From Bullera alba (taxonomy: Eukaryota; Basidiomycota; Tremellomycetes; Tremellales; Bulleraceae), in NCBI GenBank assembly GCA_001600095.1, contig BCIX01000002.1, positions 1,612,001 to 1,676,000 on the forward strand: a stretch of DNA of 64,000 nucleotides, in the 5' to 3' direction. Below are positions 1-12,463 of the stretch, one piece after another. Under the pieces are notes generated by a model that was given only the letters and a program-made list of their open reading frames with translations, was not told the origin of the DNA and searched no databases. Within the stretch, counting starts at the first letter, position 1. Each line of letters starts with the position of its first letter. A program made the position numbers and the translations under genes.

Positions 1-1248
1 GACGAAAACGATTCTCCGGTCGCCGGCTCGCTTCCGCCTCTGCACAAGAGGCAGCACTCGGAAGAACAGCTCGAGCCGAGAAAGAGGGAGCCGACTCGAA
101 GCCCTTTACAGCCAAGAGAGGACACGCAAGATCCACTCGCGCATGACCCGCTCAATGTGCCTTCCGTGTCAAGTAAACCAGGAAGTAGACGGTCTTCAGG
201 TGCTAGGAGGATTACTCCGAGAAAGTCTAGTGGGCCATTGACTCCGAGGAAGGCATCGATCGGTACCGCAAGTGTAGCGTCGCATACTAGCACTGTAGTG
301 GACGATACCCTGCCCTCGAATCACAAGGACACTATGTCGGCTATCTCCTCCACAAAGCAAAGAGTGAGTGGAGAGAGGAGGCGAGGTCTTGAGGCTGATG
401 GTGATATAGATTGCCGATTCGAGAGCCACTGTCAAGAAGCTGAAACATGAGATCAGCATCCTGAGGAAGCAGCTGAACAAAGATGTTCTGAGCAAGAGTG
501 GTAACGCGTGGCTGGAGAGGTCCGGGTCTTTGCCTCGTTCACCGCAGAGGAGGAATATACAAGTGAGTGCTCGTCCATTTGATAAACTCGACACTGACGT
601 GAACCGTAGCGCTTGGTGGACATTCAGAAGTCACCATTCGATGAACCTGTTGGTCTGCCACGAGTGTCGCAGAATGGAAAGCACGAGGTCGACGTGATGC
701 TCTTTGATGAGTCTGCGCGGGGAATGGCTGCGATGGTGGACAAGCTGGAAGCGAGGCTGTCCGCGGCCTATGCCGACATCTATCAAGCCGAGGTGATGAG
801 CGGGCATCTGCTACAACAATCGGCAGAGGTGAGTCATCCCTTTAGTCTAAAAGCGAGTGCTGACATCTCCAAAGCATCAGATCACACATGAGCAGCTCAA
901 CTCGCAGCTCGTTCGAGCCAAAGAGACGCAGGACCTACTGCGACAACAACTCGCCGATGTTCAAGTGGAAGTAGACGTGATCTACGAGGTGAGCTCAGTA
1001 TGGTTGTGTTATCGAGACGCCGCTGAACTTCGCAGGCCTTCAACACCGAGCTCGACGGGATGTATAATGATACCGAGCTGCCCGCCACGGAGGCCTTTGA
1101 GGCGATGAAACAGGACCTGAAGCTGGCGAAGGCAAGTCGAAATGAGCTGGCTCTGGAGAACATGAAGCTCAAGCGAGAGCTGGAAGAGGAGAGACTGAAA
1201 CGTGATCAGTGGGCTAAGATGCTCAAGGAGCAGGGCATTTTGTCGTGA
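1..1248 (+). CDS. Coiled-coil protein, 5' end outside window (partial)
   Basis: The reading frame is open from base 1, so the start lies upstream. Exons read <1..363, 410..562, 610..828, 875..988, 1036..1248, giving 353 visible residues and a TGA stop. The first part is low-complexity, rich in Ser, Arg and Pro, with repeated TPRK-type motifs that look like proline-directed phosphorylation sites. The rest is mostly predicted coiled coil: Lys/Glu/Leu heptads around VKKLKHEISILRKQL and a C-terminal ELALENMKLKRELEEERLK stretch. I do not recognise the family. A cytoskeletal or polarity scaffold would fit the architecture, but this is only inference. All four introns have GTGAGT or GTGAGC donors and AG acceptors and keep the phase. 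Confidence 0.7.
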
Positions 1249-1510
1249 TTGTAGCTGTGTATACTGGACATCCAAAGGTCGCCGACAATGGTAGCATGCA
1301 GACGGCGTAGCTTGACGTTCAGCAGCAGCAGCGGGAGAGTATCAGATCGAGCGGCCATCGCCGCCAGTCTTGCGGCTTGCTGCACCGTGTGAACGTCACA
1401 TCGGCCGGCCGCGGCAGCCTGAAGCCAGCATTAATGCGTTACCAGCTGCGGTCTATCAATGACCACTACAACCCTCTCAATCAACGAATCAAAACCGGTA
1501 CCACCTTAGC

Positions 1511-4500
1511 ATGGATGGCTCAGGCCAGAACGGTCGGCGGCCCCGTCGGCAGGATTCCGCAGTATCCACCACTTCGTCTGGAGACCGGACTGTCCGCGCT
1601 TCATCTAATCGCGGTCGACGCCGGAGCTCTGGCTCGCAGCCACGGACTGGGCCTCCGACACCGAGGAAGGGGATATTCGCGCGCCTGACCGGGTCATCAG
1701 CTAAGCACAGTAGCAGTGACAGCGATGTAGAGGATCACGACGACGGTGCAATGGACGGACAGGAGGGAGCCAGCTCTGTACACGACAGAGTGAGCTCACC
1801 CAATGGAGTTGAAGGACGTACTTGGGAAATGGACGACAAGGAAGCTGGACCAAGTGATTACTGGCGTCGAAGCCGTTCGCCTTCGCCTGTCCATGTTATG
1901 TCTTCCCCGCCGTCTGGCTGGAAGATGGGCAGCTCAGATATGTGGGATGGACACCCGGAAGATGGCCCTTCGGATGAATGGAGACCTAATACACCTCCAC
2001 CTGGGACTGATCACTTTCCCTTCACACCGCCATACCCGTCCAAAACGGCTGGTTTGGAAGATACAGACTCGCCAGGGATCAGCACGCCCAATGAAATTGA
2101 TGACGAGGCACAGTTCGCCAAGCGGCGGAAAGATGTGTTTGCCCAACCGTCACCAACAAAGGCCAGATCTACGGAGAATGGAGATGGATCGCCCATGTCA
2201 AGTCGCCCGAGATCGCCTAGAAACGGGTATAACTCTGAGTTTCAGGATATTGTAGGTAGTCCGGCTGGACGAGTTGGTGATGAGGAATTTGGAACGCTGG
2301 AGTTTCCTCAAAAGGTAGGTTTCCAGATCGTCAGAACGCTCGCGATTCCCTAACCAGTACTCTCAGGATGACATGTCGGATAGATCCCCTTCCATCTCGT
2401 CCAGCTCGTACCGCAATGCCGATCAATCAGGTTCAAATCTATCGCCTATGCGGCTCAAACGACAATCTACTACACCTTATGTCCACCCTTCAATCTCTCG
2501 CTTGCGCTCTCACATGCGGTCCTCATCTTCAAACAGCCAGGCTTCTCTCAGCGGTCGACCGGCACATCTTCTGCATAATCGTATCCCCAGCCATTTCTCC
2601 CAAATCTCCCTCGCAAGGTCGGACTCGACGTCCAACATGTCCTCGGTGCTCAACCCTCCTCCTGCCTCGATTCCCGCTCCGAAAAGTGAGGATCCCGCTT
2701 TCACCTTTCATCCCATGCGGCAGCTATCCGCCCATCTCTTCTCGAAGCGTAGTGGTGGTCGCGCCGCCAAGCAAGCGGAAGAAGGCCCTCAGATCGCGCT
2801 GGGGAAGCCGACTGTGATGGCGGTGAAGGGCGTGATCGCAGTGGGAACGGATAATGGATACGTGGCAGTGTATAGCTTCAACCAGGAGCTCAGGTGCATC
2901 CTTGGGACTCAGGCCACGAGTGAGTCTGGCTCCTTTCCCAGGCGATGTTTGTGCTGATTTCCGAGAACAGCCGCCGCATCCGGAGCAGTCACCTGCGTAA
3001 CCATTTCACCAGATGAGACTTATGTCGGGGTCGGTCACGCCACAGGCAACATTTACCTGTACGATCTCGCCAGCCCGAATAAGCCGTCTCGAACTTCACT
3101 GGCCCTCACTCTAAAACAAGTCATGTCTGGAAGGAAAGAGGGCCACTTGCAAGGCAGCAAGATTCTGCATATTGGCTTTGTGGCAGCCCGACACACTGCA
3201 ATTATCAGCGGGGACGAGCATGGACGAGCGTTCTGGTTGAGCCTGGGCAGAGTCATGGGAGTGGATAGCAACGACGTGGTTCGAATACTGGGTAGTTACC
3301 CAGAAAGGGAGTCACCTACTGCAAGACCGGCCTCGCCGTCGTCGACCCAAAGCGGCTCGCTCCGTGGATCCCAGCGATCCAAGCGCGCTACCACCCTTCT
3401 CGCATCTGGACCGTTGCTATTGGGCGCCGAACCACACAAAAGCGATCAGTTTCAACTATCCGCCCTCCTGACTCCCTCCAAACTCGTCATTGTAGGCATG
3501 AAGCCAACGGCAAAGACTTGGTACCGCAAAATAAGAGACAGTACTGGTGGAGCATCGGGTGGCTATACAGGATGTGCGGCTTGGCTTCGGTCTGGGGAGC
3601 TAGCACCTCAGTCGGATCCAGTATTGGCGTACGCTTGGGGAAAGAGCGTGCGCTTTCTTCGGGTCAAGACGTCGAGTACGGCTGGAGATGACAGTCCGAT
3701 GGCAGCCAAGGACGACAAGCCTCAATTTGTGGATGGTAACAAGTTTGAGGCACCCAATCCCGTCAAAGCTCTTCAGTGGTTCGACAATGACGTGAGCACT
3801 TCTCAGGCGATACGTGTAGTGAATGTTAACGGACAGTAGCATGTCGTGCTCGTTACCACCGCTGAGATCATCTTGCTCGATGTCAGGAACATGAGACCCG
3901 TCGAGAACACCGCTCTAGCCACACACATGCTCACTTCCAACGACTTCTTTGCCGATGCTGCGACAAAATCTGGCCTGGCAGGTATCGCCACGACAGCACT
4001 ATACGGGAGTATTCAAGTCCACCGCAATAAGTTGTTCATCCTCGTGAGTTGACTGCCTGCGAAGATAGCTGACCTTTCTAGTCACGGTCCAATCTGCAAG
4101 TCGGTACGCTCCACCTTTGGAATGACCGGATTCTGGCCTGCGTACACCGCGGAGACTTCTTGGAGGCGATTCAAGTCGCCCTGTCTTACTATGACAACCG
4201 CGCCAATGGCAACACGATCGACCTGCCATCCGACGAGACAGAGCGCAAAGCCCTTATTGGTGCTCGAGTGCGAGAGCTGTTGAAAGCCTCTCTCGATTGG
4301 GCTTTCTCCGAGGATAGGATGCGAGACGACACACATTACAGCAGTGATGGAAGGGGCGTCGACTTGACGGCTTTATTCGAGGGCCTGGCCAAATCGTGCG
4401 TTGAAGCTTGTCTCACCATGGGCGATCTCGACTATCTCTTCGACGAGGCCTATGAGAATTATTCCAATGTGGGCATTCAAAACATCTTCCTGCAGGTCCT

Positions 4501-6706
4501 CGAGCCATACATCTTTGATCAGCGTATCCGAAACGTGCCCCCGACCATCATACAGGCCCTGATCGCCATGCACGAAAACAAAGCGGAGCTCGACCTCGCC
4601 GAAGCGGTCATTTGGAACGTTGAACCGATGTTGCTGGATATCAATCAGGCAGTCACGCTCTGCGAAAAGTATGGACTGTGGGACGCGTTGATACACGTGT
4701 ACACCCAGGCGATGAAGGATTACGTTGCACCGCTGGTCAAACTACTCAAGTTGGTCCGGGAGATTCAAGAGCATCGAAAACACCGCGACTGTGGAGTCGG
4801 TGCAAGCGGGGAGGTAGATATGGAAGCAAACGCGCCAAACGCCTACAAGATATTCGCCTACATCGAGCACATCCTATCTGGTATATCTTATCCGGGCGGA
4901 AGCAGCCTACCACCTACCGAGGCCGAAGATGCCAAAGCGGCCGTCTATAGCTTCATCTTCGCTGGAAGACCTATGATCTGGCCTCAAGGATCAGATGGAC
5001 GTGTCATCTTCCCCGAAGACGGCGACAGGCCGTACCCCTACCTCGACATCTTGCTTCAATTCGACACCGAGGCCTTCCTGCACAGTATGGACATTGCCTT
5101 CGAGGACTCGTACCTCAACGACAGCCGGAGCGTCGTCAATCGACAATCCATCATCAACATCATGCTCGATATCATGGATCCGGAGGTGTACCATTCAACA
5201 GAGGTCACCTTGCTCCATATCTTCGTTGCGAGGAATCTGCCCAAGTATCCCCAATTCTTGTTCATCCCACCGTCCACCCTGCACCGCATCTTGGTCAGCT
5301 TGGCGCAAGATCCGGATCAGAGCTCCAGGGAGGACAGGCAGCTAGCTGCGGAATATCTCCTATCGGCATACAAGCCTCACGATCTGGACGTTATGCTGCA
5401 GCTGTTCGAGACAGCTGGCTTCTACAGGATACTCCGCTCGTCTTTCAGGCAGGAACAGCGATGGGAGCCATTGATCTCAACTCTAATCAAGGACCCGGAA
5501 CTCGACATGGAGGTTTTTGCAGAGATAGAAGAGATCATCAAGCAGACGACCAAGAGGGCAAAGAGTGCCCTGCCCGATGAGGTCAAGCGCGGCATTGTCG
5601 ACGCTCTACCTCACCTATTCGACCTAAGCGTCCAGCAAACGGCCGTGTTGATCGACCGCTCGGCCTCTACCTTGCACAAGGAGGCGATTGACCTACTGGA
5701 AGGTTCGGACCACAAGCAAATGGCATACTTGAGATGTCTGCTGGATCCTTCTTCGGACGACTCGGACGAGCGTGACGGTTTCGCTTCCAATGCTACGCCA
5801 TCGAAAAAGCTCGACAGTATGGCCCGACACAAGTACGTCAACCTCCTGCATCGACAAGAGACCACATCGGTCATCGGGTTCCTTGACAAGCAAGGTCCAG
5901 ACGCCTTCGATTTGCCGTTATTGACTCAACAGATGGAGGACTCGCGTTGCTTTGAAGGTCAATTATGGTGCCTGGACCGTCAAGGCCTGCTCAAGGAGAC
6001 GTTCGAGACGACTGGTGATCTACTACGGAGTCAAGGTGCAGATCTAGCCCAGGCAATGGTGAACAAGGACGATGGGACTCTGCACTTGGTACTTGAGAAC
6101 CTGCAGAGTATCTCACACATGGCTACAAGGCTCTGTCGGGAACATTCTTCCGAGAAGAGGGTAGGACTGGAGGATATTTGGTATGGCGTCCTGCATGAGA
6201 TGCTGGAACTGAGCCACTCAACCAACACCCTCTCCTCCAAGGATGACACCGCCGGATCCGGCGTCAGAGAGACCCTCAGAGCAATGCTACAGGAAACGCT
6301 GTCTGCTCTAGTAGCCTCGTCGTCCAGCTCGCTGTCCTTTCCCAGGCTGTTCAAGCGATTGGTCGACAGCTCCAGCACGGCCAACAAGGGCGGCAGCAAA
6401 AAGGGTCGAGCATATTCCGAGTTCAGATCGATACTCACCGGTATGCTCGACTCGTACCGTTCCGAGGGGGACATGCTGGCAATGACCACAAAGCTTGTTG
6501 AAGCAGACTTGTTTGTGTCAGTGGAGAAGATGACAAGGAAGAGGCAACAGGGCTGGAGACCAGCAGAGATTGCTTGTGCGCAATGCGGGGAAACGTTAGT
6601 CGGAACTGAGGCCACGGGCACGATACTGGTCATGGGATCAGGTCGGCTGGTTCACCAAAGCTGTGCCGAGGGAGGTGAGACGGCTGGAGAGGCAAAGGGT
6701 CCATAA
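1511..6706 (+). CDS. VPS8: Vps8, CORVET endosomal tethering subunit
   Basis: Exons 1511..2314, 2367..2919, 2971..3791, 3840..4043, 4082..6706 give a 1668-residue protein, the usual size for Vps8. Residues 1-400 are disordered and Ser/Pro-rich. A beta-propeller of WD40-like blades follows (for example TYVGVGHATGNIYLYDLAS and EIILLDVRNMRPVE), then a long alpha-solenoid containing the Vps8-type block around ACLTMGDLDYLFDEAYENY (about residue 905). The C-terminus holds a remnant RING: a CxxC pair near residue 1625 and an H-x3-C about 30 residues later, with no second half visible. Vps8 is the CORVET subunit that binds the Rab5/Vps21 GTPase on early endosomes and drives tethering before SNARE fusion. 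The ATG at 1511 opens exon 1 and nothing upstream argues for another start. The 38-nt intron 4044-4081 is very short. Confidence 0.92.
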
Positions 6707-6797
6707 GTTTGGAAGAGGGTGTAAGGAGTAGTACCGTGACCCACTACAATGCCCAATAATAATCTGTCCATACTATACAACGTGAACAAGAGATAGT

Positions 6798-7767
6798 CTA
6801 CTTCAATAACGCTGCTATGTCATCTCGCCCAAGCATCTGTGCTATCATCAAAGGTGTCTGTTCGTCCTCATCCTGGGTTTGACCGATCAGCTTGATCTCA
6901 CCAATGAGGCTCATTCAGCTCACAAGTGCTAGCTTATTTGCGCCGGCATCGAGCAGCGCCCGCACGATCTCCAGATGTCCCCTATCAGTAGCGAGGTGGA
7001 GAGGGGAATTGCCCTGATCAACTACGCCGTCAGCGCCAAAGACAATTCCGGGTCAGAAAACAGCCGTCAAAGACTTACAAACTCATCTCTGCGGGATACT
7101 TCCTCCGCATCCTTACTCAAGATCCCGCGGAGAGCTTGCACATCACCTTTCACCACCGCATCATGTATTGGACTCGTGGGCAGTCTGGAATGACCGGTCA
7201 GCTAGTGGACAGCCCGGTCACTTCGTAGCTCACGAAGCCTCTCCTTGGTCTACCTGTGACATGGCGCTGACCTGGGTACCCATCCCCCCTCCCATTCTGC
7301 CACCCGAGCTTGACCCAGGGTCATCAGGCTCGTCAAAGTCGATATCATCATCCTCTTCCTCCTCGAGTCCCTCTCCTGCCCAGCCGACAAGCTTGGCAAT
7401 GGCGATATACCGTCCTCTGGCCTTGTCGGGACCGATATCCACATCTCGGTACTTCTGAGATTGTGCTACCCATGCGTCGTACTTCGCTCGAGGGGTGGGG
7501 TAGAATATGGATGGACGAGAGGCCGACCTGGTCTCGTGTCAGTCTTTATCTCACTGGAGATGGAATTTAGCACTCACGGTCCCGCATCTGTGGTAATGTA
7601 CTTGAAAAGGCCGTATAGCTGCTCATGTCAACACTCATCTTGACCAAGTCAGCTGCAGCTTGATTCACCTCCAACTTGGTCTCATTCGGTAGTGTCGCCG
7701 CTGCTGAAGCACCTGACAGCCAATTTGACGCAGCCTCGAACGTCTTTGCGGTTGTAGGGCTCTCCAT
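6798..7767 (-). CDS. Acyl-CoA-binding protein with ankyrin repeats (ACBD6-like)
   Basis: Six exons (7669..7767, 7578..7618, 7234..7527, 7079..7184, 6924..7013, 6798..6872) encode 234 residues. Residues 1-100 form an ACBP domain: F-x-AASNWL at the start, NETKLELYGLFKYIT in helix 2, then RPSIFYPTPRAKYDAW with the conserved Lys, Tyr and Trp that contact acyl-CoA. An acidic Glu/Asp plus Gly-rich linker follows. The C-terminus is two to three ankyrin repeats (HDAVVKGDVQALRGIL, GNSPLHLATDRGHLEIVRALLDAG, QTPLMIAQMLGRDDIAALL). This order is that of animal ACBD6, a cytosolic carrier of long-chain acyl-CoA. Short introns of about 39-50 nt interrupt it. The stop lies 91 bp from the VPS8 stop, so the two genes converge. 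Confidence 0.88.
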
Positions 7768-8014
7768 CACCGTTTATATCAGAGGCAGGTGTCAGGGGGT
7801 GCACAAGCTGAGACGTGAAGATGTGCAACTGCAAGTTGAAACAGCAACAGATCCATGATGAAACGAGGTCAGAAAATGATGACGTGGAATTTGTCACGGG
7901 AAGTGCATTATACAACTCTGACTACTATGGCTAAACGCACGCCTGTGCGGGGGCCATGGGCTTACAGCCGCCAGGCAAATTGGCCTGCACCTGTCGGAAG
8001 AGGATGACCGAGCC

Positions 8015-9755
8015 TCAGTACATCCCATAGCTACCAGTCTGTGGTGTTTCCGCGCCATCGAAACCACCGGCATCGTCGGGCCAGTGCCCGTTACCGGTAC
8101 TACTTAACGCGGCTGTCATGTCGAATTTGAGAGGAGCGCCCGTCTTGAGAGAAGAGGTGATCAATGCCAGCTCGTCAACCAGGACCTTCCTCGCCAGAGC
8201 GTCCCCTTCTCGGGACAGGATCGAGAAATGCTTTTTGAGCCTCGTATCCACTTTGATGAACAGCTCGACCACTTGAGGCGTCAACTTCTGTCCGTCTCCC
8301 ACTAGGACCTGGTTCTCCGGCAATTCGCCAGCGACGTGGGCTTGGAAGGCGTCGTGTTGGATGGCGCTGGGGGGTGTCTGGGCTATAGAACCAGAGTTCT
8401 GATGACCTGGGGTGTAAAATCCGCCAGTAGGGTCCGTTTGGCCATAGTTGGGACGCTGGCTTTGACTGGACACTGATCGAGCTCCGGGTGATAAAGGATT
8501 GGCCGAATTCAGCGGCGGCGAGGCTAGTGGGGCAGAGTGGATGACTGTAGAAGGGTGGAATAGCGCATCGTACTCCGTCGATACGACCTTCGGCATGATT
8601 TGTCCCGGTGCTGCAGGTAGGACCATTCCAAGGATCTTCTTGTATAAGTCGCGGATGATGGAGCAGGTCGAAGAGTGTGCCTGGAAGAAGTCTGGAGAAA
8701 ATGGCTAACAAAGTGATCAACATCGCGATTCTTCTGTGAATGCAAGTCTGTCTCACCAGATTGAAATTAACAATAAGACTCTCTCCGTCATTGAATCCAG
8801 CTGACATGTCTGAGATTGGACCACCTGTTGGCTTACGTCCCCCTCGTTGACCTCGAAACAGGTTTTTCTGAATGACTTCAATCAGCTTGGACTACAGAGC
8901 GGAGGCTACACTCACCACTTTGCCTCCACCTTCAGCAAACGTCTCCCACTCGTCGAGGAGACGCAACAGACTACGTAGAAAGTCTGTCACAGAGTTGATG
9001 TCGAACAATGCAGACATGGACGTCCCGAGCACGAAGAAATTGCGAGCTCTTTGATCCACTTTGGCCGGTCCGAGTGATGATTCCAGACTCGACTTTGTGA
9101 CTTTGACAGTGTTGAGCCAGTGTACATCCCTAGTCTCCGTGTCGGTCGATGATCTGACAAATAACACCCAAAAACTCACCCTTGATACCACTGCATCATG
9201 TAGCTCCAGCTGAACAGACGCTCCTTGACAACTCTGAACACATCGTCTGGTCTCCTGATCACCTGCGCGTCTTTGGTGCTTTTGGCGCCCTTATCCGTGC
9301 TCTCTCTACTAAGCATGCTCCCGCTGCCGCTGACACTTCGACTGGAGTGCAGAGGGAGGTTATAGCTGGATCCGCTGCCGCTGGATTGGGTGTTCTGGTA
9401 GTGGTATACCGAAGGGGGAGGATTGAATTGCGAGCTCGGTGCTCTGGACGATACAGAGTCTGTATACTGTCCACTCGTCATGATGTCGGGAGAGTACGGA
9501 CCGGAAGAGGAGGTGCTGGCATCGTGGAAATGAGAGGATGTGGCTGTTGGAGGAGTATTGTACGCGGGACTGATGGGAATCGCGGACGCTCGGGACGCGG
9601 GCTTGCCTAGTGCCTGTAGAAGGGACTGATCGATCGACGATGCATGTCAGTTTGATGGATTGTCGTGATGACTCGAGCGCTGTGATGATCGGACTCACTG
9701 TAGACTGCTTTCTCTTCATTGACCCAGCCTTTGAGCTGATGGAGTTGAAGTCCAT
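8015..9755 (-). CDS. Conserved-looking Ser-rich protein, function unknown
   Basis: Exons 9699..9755, 9180..9625, 8916..9129, 8757..8891, 8015..8680 give 505 residues. Residues 1-130 and the stretch after the middle domain are low-complexity Ser/Pro/Gln. Between them lies a compact, probably helical domain (about residues 145-310) with blocks such as RLFSWSYMMQWYQGDVHWLN, ARNFFVLGTSMSALFDI and DFLRSLLRLLDEWETFAEGG. The C-terminus (TPQVVELFIKVDTRLKKHF) looks helical. I do not recognise the family. A membrane- or scaffold-associated helical domain is possible but unproven. The weak point is the third intron, which fits best as a 24-nt intron (8892-8915) and may be mis-modelled. No signal peptide or membrane segment is seen. 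Confidence 0.65.
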
Positions 9756-10734
9756 TTCGTCATGGCCAGTGCGTGGTATGATTCCCTTGGGAGGCGTACA
9801 CTAGTGCGCTCCCTCTGCGATATGTAAGCGGACGCTGCTCAGCAGTCCCTTGGGGAGGCGAAGATGATTGCAGACCTGCAGTACAGGTAGTAATAATGGA
9901 AGCTGGTCGATAATCGATAGGAACGAAGATGGTAACGCGAGGTGGAGATCGTTGGAGGTTGTCAACAACAACAAAACGAAACAATTATTCGCAGCGCACC
10001 GATTTACTGCGACTATCCTTCACTCCTTCATCTCGGTCTTCAACTACTCTGGCTCTGACACCACTACGAACATGGCCCTTACAACTATCTACATATCGAC
10101 GACTTTGCATACGATCATGCTGCCCGCCAGGTGAAAGTCGACATCTGGCGACGTGGGCACCCAACTCCCTCTCGACCTCGAGCCCAGCATCGTGTTTCAT
10201 CTTCACCTGCCCCGCCTGGCTCGGTCTAGCACGTTCCCCAAGCCAGAGTTTAGTCTTTCGACCTTGGCCAGCCTGGGGTATCTACTATGGAACAATTAGA
10301 GGTCTTCTGATTCCAGCGTATTCCAAGAGAGCGCATTCGCACAATCCTTTATCCCTGTGGCCTTCGAGCCAGAAGTCAAAAGGCAAGCTGAAGCAAACTT
10401 GCCTGAAATCGAGAATCTTGTCAAAGACCTCCTTTGGCAGGGGGCGGCTGTGCTCGGGACAGCTCGGGTCGAGATGTTCAAGGTGAAACGCCAGTGAAGT
10501 CGGTGAGATGGGCGGCGAGCGGCATCGCCTTGGGGACCGTCTGCGGGTGCAAGTACAGCCTGGGGAGACGCTGACGTGTTGACATATCACTACTACACCA
10601 CCATCCATCTACCCATCTGATCATATACAGTCCAGCTACACCGCTGATTGGACTCACCACATTTCGACCACCAGACCCGTCCACGGCAACTCGGAGAACA
10701 TCATCCCTCACGTGCCGATGAAGCTCGATCCGCC
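9756..10734. other. Divergent intergenic region, 979 bp
   Basis: This separates two divergently transcribed Ser-rich genes. Open frames exist on both strands but none has recognisable protein features or a convincing start. Upstream ATGs precede the + strand gene (for example at about 10072), so a long leader with short upstream frames, or an unmodelled 5' exon, is possible. No RNA gene or repeat was seen. Confidence 0.4.
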
Positions 10735-12291
10735 ATGTCGTCGGACTACAGCCACGTCGACGAAGACACCTTTTCCCTCGCCACCAGATTGAGGTCCGAT
10801 CTATCAAGGCGTTCTTCCCTGCCTGCCACTTTCGATGACGACTATTTCCTCCGCTTGGCCAATTCGGCTCGATCTTACACCAACCACTATCTATCCCAGA
10901 CGAGCGACAATCACCACCGGGTGAGGGACTTCGCCGCAGCCTTGATCCGACCAATATCCTCCCGCTCTCGCTCAACGCGATTACGAAGTTCTGTCAGCCT
11001 CGGCAGTCGTATTGGCAGCTGGCTTAGGAGCAGGAGTCAGAGTGCTCGAAGCGGTCGACGATCGAGGGGGAGTAGCCGGCGTTCATGGCTTGGCCGGGAG
11101 GAGAGGGAGTTGCTGTCCACGGGAGCGGCTGATCAAGCGATGCTCTCAATAGCGGAGAGGGGAGACTATGAGAGGTTGAACAGGCTCAATGGTCATCTAC
11201 AGTCTCTAGTCGAGTCTCAATCTGCGAGCTCGCAACCATCTCCGCCCGGATACTCGGTCTACCCAAGCCCTCCGCCCTCGTACGACTCTGGCACCGGCTC
11301 CTATGCCCTCCATCCCACAATCGATACGTCTGGTTCCCCCAGAGTGAGACTGTCCATTCGGATACCTGAATCATCGAGCTCGACCAGCGCTGTTTCCAGT
11401 ACAGCTGTCACGCCAACATCGACTTTGGCTTCCACTCCGAGACGGAGTTATGGCAGCGATACTCCCGGTTTCTTCAATACCACGTCCTCGTCTGATGGTA
11501 TTATCACTCCAGACACCCCGATCAGCTTCGGCGGTAATACACAGTCCGGTTCTTCTGCTAGAGAATCAGCCTTTGATTGGGCTAGACGACGAAGTAATCG
11601 ATTTTCATGGGAGGGTACGACCAATGGTTCCCGCGAGGACATCTGGCCGAGTGAATCGCACCACCCATCAGAACTACCGGCGATTCCTGTATCGATTTAC
11701 GAGCTCGACGGGAATGAAAGCCGTGGCGATAGTGTCAAACCATCTAGGACATCGACCAGCTCGCTTCGATCTGCCAATACCTCAGCCGAGTTCACCAATC
11801 CCGATATCACCTCCTCTGCACCGCGCACCTCGCTATCTGACCGGATATCCCGCTTGACCGACTCGATCAATAGCGCTTCGTGGGCCATACCCTCCAGCAA
11901 GATGCTGCGGAAGCATGCCCAACTCTCACGCTCATCTGTGAACACCTCATCTGCCATCAGATCAGCACTGATCTCGGACGCGTCGTCCAAGGTCAACACA
12001 GGTACCTTGTCCAAAGTCCACAGCCTTGTCTGAAACGCTCGAGCTGCAACGGAATCTGCAATGAGTGGATACTCGAATGTGTCAGGCATATGGGGCACTT
12101 TCGACGCGATGAGTGCGATGGCGGAGCAGGATAGCATTGGGCCATTTTACAGGGCGGCGGAGAAGTTGCAGAGGATAAGACCGGAGTTGGAGGCTTTGCC
12201 GCTGAGCGAATTTGACGAGTTGCTGGATGGATTACGGGATATGAGGGATTTGATGGCGATGTACCAGGCTGGTCAAGGGGATACTCGATGA
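10735..12291 (+). CDS. Ser/Arg-rich protein, function unknown
   Basis: Two exons (10735..12001, 12044..12291) joined by a 42-nt intron with a GTACCT donor and a CTGAAAC branch-like site encode 504 residues. The protein is dominated by Ser, Thr, Pro and Arg, including an RS-like stretch near residues 85-130 (SRSRSTRLRSS, RSRSQSARSGRRSRGSS), and looks largely disordered. Only the last 80 residues look folded: SGYSNVSGIWGTFDAMSAM followed by helical FYRAAEKLQRIRPELEALPLS. The ATG at 10735 is the first in-frame methionine, because the frame is open further upstream only from non-ATG codons. I do not recognise it. The splice model depends on the C-terminal frame being real, which its length and composition support. 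Confidence 0.6.
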
Positions 12292-12463
12292 TAGCTTTTG
12301 ATGAAGGATCAGCAGATGATGGAAAGGTCAACGACGTTGTACTAGTATGTGAATAGGTTATGTTCGAGCAAGATGTGACAGGGTTAGTGTCTTATCCGGT
12401 GGACCGTCAAGGCGTAACTCTTAATGTTCATCGTCAACAGCCCAAACACTAATTTTCGACCTT

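Noticed and set aside
6031..6633. 200-codon frame antisense to VPS8
   Set aside because: It lies wholly inside the conserved VPS8 solenoid on the other strand and has no features of its own.
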